From: Planctomycetota bacterium
Lineage (GTDB): Bacteria > Planctomycetota > PUPC01 > JACPCR01
Assembly: GCA_030740295.1 (NCBI GenBank)
Contig: JASLXP010000384.1
Coordinates: 1 to 35,460, forward strand
Length of the DNA: 35,460 nt
Reading direction: 5' to 3'
The position numbers and the translations under genes were made by a program. The notes under the pieces are model-generated. The model saw only the letters and a list, made by a program, of their open reading frames with translations, did not search any database and was not told where the DNA came from. Positions 8,119-15,637 of this stretch are shown here, in pieces; within the stretch, counting starts at the first letter, position 1; each line of letters opens with the position of its first letter.

Positions 8119-9636
8119 TTAATTCGCACTCATTAACTGTGGCTGAGGCTCATCAACTTTTCCACGGTGGCGTTGGTTCTTTCCACGGCGTCCGTGGTCG
8201 CCGAGATCTTCACGCGCCTTTTCTGCAAATCTGGTCAGCCGTTCGACGATTTTCGGGTTTTCGTCCGCGACATCGCTCTTTGAACCGACATCCGTCACGA
8301 CATTGAACAACAGCGGTTTGTCGCCCTCGCCCTTTCTGAAATGGGGATGACGAAGAGGTTCCTTCAGAGGGACGAACAGTTTCCACGGACCGCTTCGAAC
8401 GGCCTGGAGCTGATTCATGTAATAGTAATAGAAGGCGTCGCAAGGCGATGTAGCGCCCGGATCGCCAAGAATGAGGGGGCGGATGTCGTGGCCATCGATG
8501 ATGCGATCCTGCGGTTCCTTTCCTCCGGCCATACGGGCAAAGGTCGGCAGGACATCCATCGTTGTCGTGAGCTCATCGCAGACGGAGTCAGCGGGGATCG
8601 TGCCCGGCCACCACATGATCGTGGGCATGCGAAAACCGCCTTCAGATGTGGTGTAACCGCGGCCATTCAGTGGAAGATTGCTGCCTCGTGAAAGGCTCCT
8701 GATATCGCGTGCCAGCGGGGCCCCGTTGTCCGATGTGAAGATGACCAATGTCTTCTTGTCGATGCCGAGGTCGACCAGCTTGTCGAGGATCTGTCCCGTC
8801 GACCAGTCGAGCTCTTCCATCGAATCACCCCACGGGCCATTGCGGCTTTTGCCTCTGAATTCCGGGCTCGCAAAAGGCTTTGCCGTGCTGCCGGGCATCG
8901 CGTGTGGGATGTAGAGAAAGAAAGGCTGGTCTTTTTTACGTTCTATGAAATCAAGCGCTCGTTCGGTGTAGCGTTTGGTCAGCCCATCTCGATCCACCGG
9001 TGCTTCGATGACCTTATCGTTTTCCATCAGCGGAAGCGGGGGCCAGCGATTGCCTTCAAACCGATCCGGTGCGCGTTTGCCGAGCTCCTGCGTCATGTCG
9101 TCGCTGTAAGGAACACCGAAAAACTCATCGAAACCGTGCCTGGTTGGAAGAAACTCCGGCTGATCGCCCAGATGCCACTTGCCGATGATTGACGTCGCGT
9201 ATCCCTGTTTCTTGAGAATGGTCGCGATGGTGATCTCATCCGGATTCAATCCGTACGGCGATACCGGCCTGAGGACGAGCCCGTCCCTTGGATTGTTATG
9301 CATGCCGACCCGTTGCGCGTAGCATCCGGTCATCAGGCTTGCCCGGGAGGGAGTGCAGACCCCGGCAGTCACGCAGAAGTGGGTAAACTTACGGCCCTCC
9401 TTCGCCATCCGGTTGAGGTGCGGCGTTCGGTGTAGCGTTGAGCCGAAGGGCTCGATATCGCCATAGCCGGCGTTATCACAGAAGAGGATGATGAAATTAG
9501 GCTTGTCCATTTTGGGGTCTACGCGTTCGGCAAAGGTTAGCTTGAATAAGATGCTGAAAACAACGCATGCTGCGCAGAGGAATTGCGCTTCAGAGATTCT
9601 ACTTCTTCGTGAGCTGTTCTTCTTTGGACGCCACAT
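8119..9636 (-). CDS. Sulfatase (arylsulfatase A-like, formylglycine type)
   Basis: The protein has the S1 sulfatase plan. The active-site motif CTPSRASLMTG starts at Cys 94 (numbered from the ATG at 9636) and would be converted to formylglycine by a separate enzyme not present here. The first metal-binding motif reads FCDNAGYGD, with Asn in place of the second Asp usual in this position, and the second metal site FTSDNGAP is intact. KWHLGD and a late HG-type segment also fit. A hydrophobic stretch after a basic run (RRSRISEAQFLCAACVVFSILFKL) looks like a signal peptide from this start; the frame is open up to a TTG at 9687, which would overlap the upstream gene. The role is hydrolysis of sulfate esters, most likely on a polysaccharide, given the lyase-like genes near by. 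The C-terminal 20 residues are unusually basic (DHGRRGKNQRHRGK). Confidence 0.9.
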   Translation of the reverse strand: MWRPKKNSSRRSRISEAQFLCAACVVFSILFKLTFAERVDPKMDKPNFIILFCDNAGYGDIEPFGSTLHRTPHLNRMAKEGRKFTHFCVTAGVCTPSRASLMTGCYAQRVGMHNNPRDGLVLRPVSPYGLNPDEITIATILKKQGYATSIIGKWHLGDQPEFLPTRHGFDEFFGVPYSDDMTQELGKRAPDRFEGNRWPPLPLMENDKVIEAPVDRDGLTKRYTERALDFIERKKDQPFFLYIPHAMPGSTAKPFASPEFRGKSRNGPWGDSMEELDWSTGQILDKLVDLGIDKKTLVIFTSDNGAPLARDIRSLSRGSNLPLNGRGYTTSEGGFRMPTIMWWPGTIPADSVCDELTTTMDVLPTFARMAGGKEPQDRIIDGHDIRPLILGDPGATSPCDAFYYYYMNQLQAVRSGPWKLFVPLKEPLRHPHFRKGEGDKPLLFNVVTDVGSKSDVADENPKIVERLTRFAEKAREDLGDHGRRGKNQRHRGKVDEPQPQLMSAN

Positions 9637-9674
9637 CAGAATTGGTGCGATGGCTGTTTCATTGGGCGTCAATC

Positions 9675-10892
9675 TCAGAAATCCCAATCACATCGCGGTG
9701 CAGGCAGTCGCAGAAGGTCATCCAGGGATTCGAGCAGAGATTCCGGCGCCTCTAATTCTTCGACTATGGCCAGGCCGGACGCGGGCAATACACCCAGCCA
9801 GAGTCGCGAGAATGCGTTCACCGTGGCTGTCATGTGCGGCAACGAATCATCGCTGCCCCGTTCTGCCGATGACTCCCTTCCGATCGTGATGACATATTCG
9901 CCGGCAACTCCGCGCCAGGGCTGGTCTTCATCAAGATACTTCTCAACAGGATCGGTGAGCGTGAGGCCGAACCGCACATCTCCGCCTGGCAGGCTGGTCT
10001 TAGCAAGGCAGGACTCGATATCACAGAGACGTATCTGCCATTTGGCGTAAGCACGGATGGAGCTTTGATGTTTGGAATTCTCCGTGAGCCTCTGATGTCT
10101 GAAGGGCTGTCGGAGCATGTTCTGAATGTGGATGCAGGCGGGCTCGAGCATCCTGACCGAACTTACCTGGTCGCCAAGGTTACGGATCAATGCCATGAGT
10201 TCGAGGAGCTGTTCTCGATTCCTCCAGGCAATGATGTCGATGGAGTAGGGGCCGGCACCTCCCTTCGGCTCACACCAGATGAAGTGGGTCAACGGCGTGC
10301 CGTATCCGAGACCGAATCCACCTTTGGTGAAACGCATCTCGCCTCGGGTGATAACCGCGGAGTCGATGTTGCAGGAGCCATGACCGCGCTGGCGGCTGAG
10401 CCGGGCCTGATGGATTTCCTCCCAGTCCTCACATGAGAGGCGACGTGGTATGCCAGCCGTGACGGGAACGGCGAGCTCCGCGGGATCAAAACAGACAATA
10501 TTTTCGTAACTGCCTGTACCGTAGCCGAGCTTATTGTAAAAGCCCTGCTCGAATATACCCAGTGCACTGACTTCGGCGCCATCAGCCGCGTCCTCGGCGA
10601 CAAGCCTTGCCGTCAACCTCTGAGCGAGGCCCTGCTTTCTAGCCACGTAGCTTGTCGTCACTCCGGTGACAGCGGCGAGACGGAGGTCCTGCTTCAAGTG
10701 CCGGATGCTCCCCCGGGCAGAGGTCACGAGGCATTCCGCTTCGCCGTTCACCTCACCGACCAGGGAGCGGGTCTCGGCGAGGAAGTCATCCATGGCCTCC
10801 TGGTATTTTTCTTCGGTGGCCCAGCCACACTCTTTCCAGATGCGGCGGACAGCAGCGGTGTCTGTCTGGGGGTTGAAAGGCCTGAGTTTCAT
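9675..10892 (-). CDS. Eis-like GNAT N-acetyltransferase with C-terminal SCP2-like domain
   Basis: The 405-residue protein matches the three-part Eis fold: an N-terminal GNAT domain with the acetyl-CoA motif VTTSYVARKQGLAQRLT (residues 78-94), a second GNAT-like domain, and a C-terminal sterol-carrier-like domain (about 295-400). Two features known to be catalytic in mycobacterial Eis are present: a Tyr in the KLGYG motif (Tyr 124, general acid) and a terminal Phe (Phe 405) whose carboxylate acts as base. Eis enzymes acetylate amines, including aminoglycosides, but environmental homologues have unknown substrates. The start ATG at 10892 has a strong AGGAAG Shine-Dalgarno. The gene is 38 bp downstream of the dehydrogenase gene and probably co-transcribed with it. 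Confidence 0.85.
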   Translation of the reverse strand: MKLRPFNPQTDTAAVRRIWKECGWATEEKYQEAMDDFLAETRSLVGEVNGEAECLVTSARGSIRHLKQDLRLAAVTGVTTSYVARKQGLAQRLTARLVAEDAADGAEVSALGIFEQGFYNKLGYGTGSYENIVCFDPAELAVPVTAGIPRRLSCEDWEEIHQARLSRQRGHGSCNIDSAVITRGEMRFTKGGFGLGYGTPLTHFIWCEPKGGAGPYSIDIIAWRNREQLLELMALIRNLGDQVSSVRMLEPACIHIQNMLRQPFRHQRLTENSKHQSSIRAYAKWQIRLCDIESCLAKTSLPGGDVRFGLTLTDPVEKYLDEDQPWRGVAGEYVITIGRESSAERGSDDSLPHMTATVNAFSRLWLGVLPASGLAIVEELEAPESLLESLDDLLRLPAPRCDWDF

Positions 10893-10901
10893 CTTCTTCC
10901 T

Positions 10902-10925
10902 ATCCGTGTTCCTGTTTCATCCGTG
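10902..10925. repeat. Short direct repeat ATCCGTG x2
   Basis: ATCCGTG occurs at 10902-10908 and 10919-10925, period 17, in the 38-bp gap between two minus-strand genes, just upstream of the Shine-Dalgarno of the acetyltransferase. Similar ATCCGTG/CACGGAT doublets are, from memory, scattered through many PVC genomes; that link is an inference I could not check here. Confidence 0.4.
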
Positions 10926-10930
10926 GATTT

Positions 10931-11899
10931 TCAGGTCACAACGTTCCGCGGCTCTCCCTGCAAAAAGGCAATGACGTTATCCACCGCGCCTTCATTCAGA
11001 AGATCCACACCCTCCGGTGTCATGTCCGCACAGTGCGGTGTGAGTACAACTTGTTCACATGACAACAAGGGATAATCCGCGGGGACTGGTTCGACGTCGT
11101 AGACATCGACAGCCGCGCCGCCGAGGTGCCCTGAGTTCAAAGCATCCACAAGCGCGTGCACATTCACGATGTCGCCGCGAGCGCCGTTGACAAGCAATGC
11201 GCCTGGCTTCATCAGTTTCAACTCACGCGCGCCGATGAGATTGCGGCTGTCTTCAGTGAGCTTCGCGTGAATGCTTACCACGTCAGCAGAGCGAAGCAGA
11301 TCGTCGAGCTCAACGAATTCGACCTGCATGGACTCGGCACGTTCGGGCGACGGGTTGTAAGTCCATGCGATCACTTTCATTCCGATCGCTCTGCCGAGCC
11401 GCGCCATCTCGGCGCCAATGTTTCCAGTGCCGATGATGCCGAGTGTTTTGCCCTGGAGCATCATGCCGTCCATTCGAGGCCAACCACCGGCTTTCATTTC
11501 TGATGTGAAGAAGGCAGCCCTCTTTGCCGCGGCGAACATCAGACCGAAGGTGTGTTCCGCCACCACCGGCGCTGTTCTCCCTGGCTGGTTCGAGACGACG
11601 ATGCCTCGATCACTGGCGGCATCAAGATCGATCATGTCCGTCCCGATGGAACAGGTCGCGATCAACTTCAGCTCGGGCAGCTTACTCAGAACGTCCTCCC
11701 GCCAGGTCACCGATCCCCGTGAATTGATCACGACATCCGCATCCTTCACCCTTTCGATCTTCTGCTCATCCGATGAAGGACGGTCTGTGTAAACGACCAC
11801 TTCCCCGTAGGGCTTCAGTCGCTCAAGGTGAGGCGAGTTTTGAATCTGTACCGGGTCATCGCCTGGAACGACGATGGTTGCTTTTTCTGTTGTTTCCAT
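10931..11899 (-). CDS. D-isomer-specific 2-hydroxyacid dehydrogenase
   Basis: The 322-residue protein has the NAD-binding motif GIIGTGNIG (residues 154-162) inside a Rossmann domain, and the catalytic trio of the family: Arg 241 (NGARGDIVN), Glu 270 (DVYDVEP) and His 289 (LTPHCADMTPEG). Length and motifs fit phosphoglycerate or glyoxylate/hydroxypyruvate reductase-like enzymes, which interconvert 2-oxo acids and D-2-hydroxy acids with NAD(P)H; the exact substrate cannot be told. The ATG at 11899 is preceded by a GAGAG element 10-12 bases upstream. It is the first gene of a minus-strand run, divergent from the heparinase-like gene across a 322-bp gap. Confidence 0.9.
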   Translation of the reverse strand: METTEKATIVVPGDDPVQIQNSPHLERLKPYGEVVVYTDRPSSDEQKIERVKDADVVINSRGSVTWREDVLSKLPELKLIATCSIGTDMIDLDAASDRGIVVSNQPGRTAPVVAEHTFGLMFAAAKRAAFFTSEMKAGGWPRMDGMMLQGKTLGIIGTGNIGAEMARLGRAIGMKVIAWTYNPSPERAESMQVEFVELDDLLRSADVVSIHAKLTEDSRNLIGARELKLMKPGALLVNGARGDIVNVHALVDALNSGHLGGAAVDVYDVEPVPADYPLLSCEQVVLTPHCADMTPEGVDLLNEGAVDNVIAFLQGEPRNVVT

Positions 11900-12104
11900 T
11901 GTCTTTGCTCTCTCGAAGCTGAGATGTTGTTAACCGTAAAACCTTCACGGGTTAAAACCAACAGCGAACAGGAAGTCAAGAGAGGGAGTCTGGCCAACCC
12001 GCTGCCGGCAGGGGCGGTCTGTCTTCGACAACATATATTAGAAGGGCTTTTAACCTGCTTATTATGATCACGATTCAGGAGAATAGAGTCTGGCTTCGTA
12101 ACTT

Positions 12105-12121
12105 CTCCGCGTGGCGCGGAG
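12105..12121. repeat. Short GC-rich hairpin
   Basis: A perfect stem CTCCGCG/CGCGGAG encloses a 3-base loop (TGG). It sits just before the larger hairpin at 12128-12174, and both carry the CTCCGCG core, so they look like members of one repeat family. Confidence 0.5.
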
Positions 12122-12127
12122 ATAATC

Positions 12128-12174
12128 GTGGTCTTGGCGCTCCGCGACAAGTTGCCGCGGAGCGTCAACACCAC
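12128..12174. repeat. Long hairpin upstream of the heparinase-like gene
   Basis: A 19-bp stem with two mismatches: GTGGT/ACCAC, TTG/CAA and CGCTCCGCG/CGCGGAGCG, with a 9-base loop. It ends 47 bases before the ATG at 12222, so it would sit in the mRNA leader if transcription starts upstream. No T-run follows, which argues against a simple terminator. It could be a REP-type element or a leader structure. Confidence 0.55.
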
Positions 12175-12221
12175 AATCCCATTGCGGTGCAGGATAGACT
12201 GCAGATTTGAGAGCGATAAAA

Positions 12222-15200
12222 ATGATCATGAAAACTGGCCTACGTGCGATTTGCAGTTATTTCGAAGCGACCACTTTACAAACGACGCGACTGCTATCCG
12301 TGTTAATCATCCTTTCGTTCGCGCCTCTTCAGGCTGAGCCGGAGATTCTGCAGCGGATAGTTCTCCAGGAACATTTGAATCATGCATGGACGAACGAGCT
12401 TGTTTTCTTCAAGACGAACGACGCGGTCGAAAAGCTGCATCCGGAGAAACTGACACTTTGGGATAGCCGCGGCAACGAGCTTCCCTTTCAGTTGGATTGG
12501 ACAACGGCAATCACACGCATTGCTTTACTGACCGATCTTCCTCCGCTCTCCCGCAAGGAATTTCGACTGGTCAGAAAAATGCCTCGGCTCAAACAGGCAT
12601 CGCAGATCAAGCTTGAACAGAAACAGAACTTGATACGCCTTTTCAATGCATCAACGGGTGTTGAAATCCCGACCTCTCAGGGAAAAATCAACCAGGGGCC
12701 GGTCACCGCTTTTCGCCTCAAGTCTGGCAGATGGATGGGGGGCAGCCGGCTGAATCTGGGAAGGAAGATTGTGTCCTACGAAGCGAAAGTCGTTGCTTCA
12801 GGTCCCTTGTTCGGCGAAGTTGAGTGCCTTTACAGATTCGAGGGAGACAGAGAATGGCGCATCCGTTTTCGCGTCATTAGTGATGAGCCAGTAGTGGTCA
12901 TCAACGAAACATTCGATCTTGCGGACAAGTCGCGCTGGGAGCTCCTGGTCAGCCCAGGCTTTAAGCCGAGCCACGCGTTTTTTCGTGCGGCGACCCCGAA
13001 TGCGCCGCAGAAGGGATCCATGAATCAGAACTCGGTTTTCAAGATTCGCTACGGCAAGGATCCGACGCCGCTGACTCTCTGCTCCTGGATTCCATGGTGG
13101 GCGCCCGGGCATGCCTGCTTTTTGGGTCTCTTCCGCGCTGAACCTAATGTGCGGTTTGTTCGAGAGAGACGGGGGAGAGTTTCGGGAATGTGGAAAGTCA
13201 AGATTCCGGACAAGAAACCAAGCCAGGGGCTTCTTGACGTTGGTGAAGATGAGGACAAAGACTTTGCGAAACTTGTCGAAGAGGATTCGGTAAAGAAGGA
13301 CCCAGCCCTCGATGACATGTTCATCGCCGCGGCCGGACGTGGCGCGGACTGGGCGAGGCCCAGAGAGAATGGCGGCTCAAAGAAGGTGCCGCTGAAAGCA
13401 AATGCGGAAGGAGAACTCTTCTTCAGCCTTCAACTCGCCGGGCCGGCAAGGTCGTGGATTATCGGTTCAGTGTCGGCTGAGCGAGCCATTGTCCCGGACC
13501 AGAAAGTGTCTGATCCGCAGCGCCTGATGGTCAAGCATTGCGAAACATCTCTCGATGAGGTCAAGGACCTGATTCTTGACTGGGAGGCGGCGGACATCTC
13601 TTACCCACGGCTGGTGTTCGACCGGAAGGAACTCGAACGCCTTCGTAAAGAGGAGCGAAAGGTGCAAGACGGGGACCAGCGGCGCCGCATCATCAAGCAG
13701 TACCTTCTTACCCCCGATTCTGAGATGGGGAAGAAGGTCGCCGGAGCTGGACGCAGGGCAATTGACGAAGGCGTGAAGCACTTTCTGGAAGGGAGCTGGC
13801 AGCAACCTTCGCATTCCGCATACACGCACCACATCACCATGCGCGTCGGCCGGATGATAGGCGCTGTGGACATGTTGCTGGGAACCGACCTTTTGACGCC
13901 CAGAGAAAAGAAGGCAACGAGGTCCCGAATCGCATTTCTCGGATACAAGATTCACAGCCCTCACTTCTACTCGCGGAGTCGGGGGTACTCTGGCAACCCG
14001 AACATGACGACCTCGCGTAATTCCGTGCTGGGCCTGCTGGGCTGCCTTATCCCGAAGCATCCGAAGGCAAAGGAGTGGGCAAAGGCCGGGCTGGCCGAGG
14101 CTGGGCGAGAACTCAAGCACTGGTCCGGCCCGAATGGTGGCTGGCTCGAAGCGCCGCACTACCAGACGGTCTCGATGGCGGAGATTCTGATCCTTGCATT
14201 TGCTGCGAAGAATGCGGGATTCGTCGATTACGTAAACGATCCGCGGCTCGCACGTACTATTCTGTTTCTCGCCAAGCTCAGTACGCCCCCAGACCCGGCC
14301 CTGGGCGGTCTGCGGCACTTCCCGCCGATTGGTAACACTTACCTGCTGGAGACTTCATCTCTCTTTGCGATCATGGCGAAGATTTATCGCAAGAAAGATC
14401 CCGGGCTTGCCGACCAGCTTCAGTGGGCCTGGAAACAGCAGGGCTCGCCACCGTGGATTGGTATCGGCGGCGATTACAACATTCATCATTACAGCGAATT
14501 TCTCTACGACGATTTCGAGCCGTCGGGCCCACCGGGCTGGAAGAGCGAACTTTTTCCCGCGTCGGGCGCGGTCATGCGCAGCGGCTTTCCAGGAAATCGT
14601 GAGACATACCTCTACACCATTCAGGGGCCGCATCATCAACACTTCGATCGAGACCTCGGCAGCATCACGCTCTGGGGCAAGGGACGGCCGTTATGCCTCG
14701 ATTGGGGCTACCACGGTTCCATGCCGGCCTGGCAGCACAGCCGGGTTGATATCGAAGGGCGACCAAAAATTCACACCTTCGTCCCGCAGGGCAGCGTCGA
14801 TTACCAGCACGGGAATCAGGGCGGTTGGGATCGGCAGATCCTGTTCGTGAAAGATGAGGATCCGCTCGGGCCCAATTACTTTCTGATCCGAGATTCCACT
14901 TCTCCAAAGAACAGAGAGGCCAACTGGTGGCAGTGGGTCAACACCGCAAAGCACCCGAGGCTCGCGGGAGATGTCGTTCACGCTGCCGGGCGCGATGATG
15001 TGGATCTGGATATATGGTTCGCGCCCCCATTGGCTCGCGCTTTCAAATTCCTGACAGCCGCGGAAGCCGCTGAGCACAAAGCCCCAGAACTCGGGGATAT
15101 GGAATTGCAGGAAAAGAAAGATGAGACAGGGATCAAAGAGGTGGTGCTCACCGAAGAAGTGGAAGAACTGAAGAAACCCACCAGTTTCATCAAAACCACC

Positions 15201-15596
15201 GATGTGACCATCCCCTGTTACGGGGGCAATGGCAGAGGCTATTGGGAAATGAAAAAGACCACGCAAAAGGGGCTGCATCTGAAGCTTCCGCCGGGCGGCT
15301 CGTTGCTCTTCGTTTTGTACCCCAGGCTGCAAAGTGAGGCCGCCGCAAGCTTTGAATCCATCGCCGATAGCCAGGGCCTCAAGATGGTCAGCCCACACGG
15401 CACTGACTACGCATTCCTCTCGCTGAAGGCTATCGATTTCAAAAGTAAGAACATCTCATTCCAAGGCACTGCCGGTTCCGTTCAGATACGCGCGAAGAAG
15501 GTGATTCTCACATTGTCTCAGCCAGGCATGATCCGCTACCAGAAGTTTGAGCTGAGAGCAGGCGAAGCCACTTCTAAAGTCTTCGAATTGGAATAA
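12222..15596 (+). CDS. Large secreted heparinase II/III-like polysaccharide lyase
   Basis: The 1124-residue protein starts at the ATG at 12222, preceded by GAGAG 8-12 bases upstream; an in-frame TTG at 12207 is less likely. An uncleaved-looking long n-region leads to a hydrophobic signal (about residues 29-43, LLSVLIILSFAPLQA). About residues 45-410 form a beta-rich domain of unknown type. About 470-760 look like an alpha/alpha toroid (NPNMTTSRNSVLGLLG, GPNGGWLEAPHYQTVSM). The region about 780-900 carries the heparinase II/III-type beta-sandwich signature (GPHHQHFDRDLGSITLWGKG, then LCLDWGYHG), with the His and Asp that usually line the active cleft. Lyases of this fold cleave uronic-acid polysaccharides. 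Substrate is not readable. The size is about twice the usual for this fold, because of the N-terminal domain. Confidence 0.7.
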   Translation: MIMKTGLRAICSYFEATTLQTTRLLSVLIILSFAPLQAEPEILQRIVLQEHLNHAWTNELVFFKTNDAVEKLHPEKLTLWDSRGNELPFQLDWTTAITRIALLTDLPPLSRKEFRLVRKMPRLKQASQIKLEQKQNLIRLFNASTGVEIPTSQGKINQGPVTAFRLKSGRWMGGSRLNLGRKIVSYEAKVVASGPLFGEVECLYRFEGDREWRIRFRVISDEPVVVINETFDLADKSRWELLVSPGFKPSHAFFRAATPNAPQKGSMNQNSVFKIRYGKDPTPLTLCSWIPWWAPGHACFLGLFRAEPNVRFVRERRGRVSGMWKVKIPDKKPSQGLLDVGEDEDKDFAKLVEEDSVKKDPALDDMFIAAAGRGADWARPRENGGSKKVPLKANAEGELFFSLQLAGPARSWIIGSVSAERAIVPDQKVSDPQRLMVKHCETSLDEVKDLILDWEAADISYPRLVFDRKELERLRKEERKVQDGDQRRRIIKQYLLTPDSEMGKKVAGAGRRAIDEGVKHFLEGSWQQPSHSAYTHHITMRVGRMIGAVDMLLGTDLLTPREKKATRSRIAFLGYKIHSPHFYSRSRGYSGNPNMTTSRNSVLGLLGCLIPKHPKAKEWAKAGLAEAGRELKHWSGPNGGWLEAPHYQTVSMAEILILAFAAKNAGFVDYVNDPRLARTILFLAKLSTPPDPALGGLRHFPPIGNTYLLETSSLFAIMAKIYRKKDPGLADQLQWAWKQQGSPPWIGIGGDYNIHHYSEFLYDDFEPSGPPGWKSELFPASGAVMRSGFPGNRETYLYTIQGPHHQHFDRDLGSITLWGKGRPLCLDWGYHGSMPAWQHSRVDIEGRPKIHTFVPQGSVDYQHGNQGGWDRQILFVKDEDPLGPNYFLIRDSTSPKNREANWWQWVNTAKHPRLAGDVVHAAGRDDVDLDIWFAPPLARAFKFLTAAEAAEHKAPELGDMELQEKKDETGIKEVVLTEEVEELKKPTSFIKTTDVTIPCYGGNGRGYWEMKKTTQKGLHLKLPPGGSLLFVLYPRLQSEAAASFESIADSQGLKMVSPHGTDYAFLSLKAIDFKSKNISFQGTAGSVQIRAKKVILTLSQPGMIRYQKFELRAGEATSKVFELE

Positions 15597-15637
15597 AGAT
15601 GCCACCGGTTCACAAAAGAGATTAACCAACAGGCCCA

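Larger units (their letters stand above)
11900..12221. promoter_or_regulatory. Divergent intergenic region
   Basis: This 322-bp region lies between the dehydrogenase (minus) and the heparinase-like gene (plus), so both promoters should be here. I see no convincing -35/-10 pair for either gene. Its right third carries the two hairpins described below (12105-12121 and 12128-12174). I see no small gene I would defend. Confidence 0.4.

Noticed and set aside
13467..14318. Minus-strand frame of 283 codons opposite the heparinase-like gene
   Set aside because: No motif or start signal; shadow of a large GC-rich gene.
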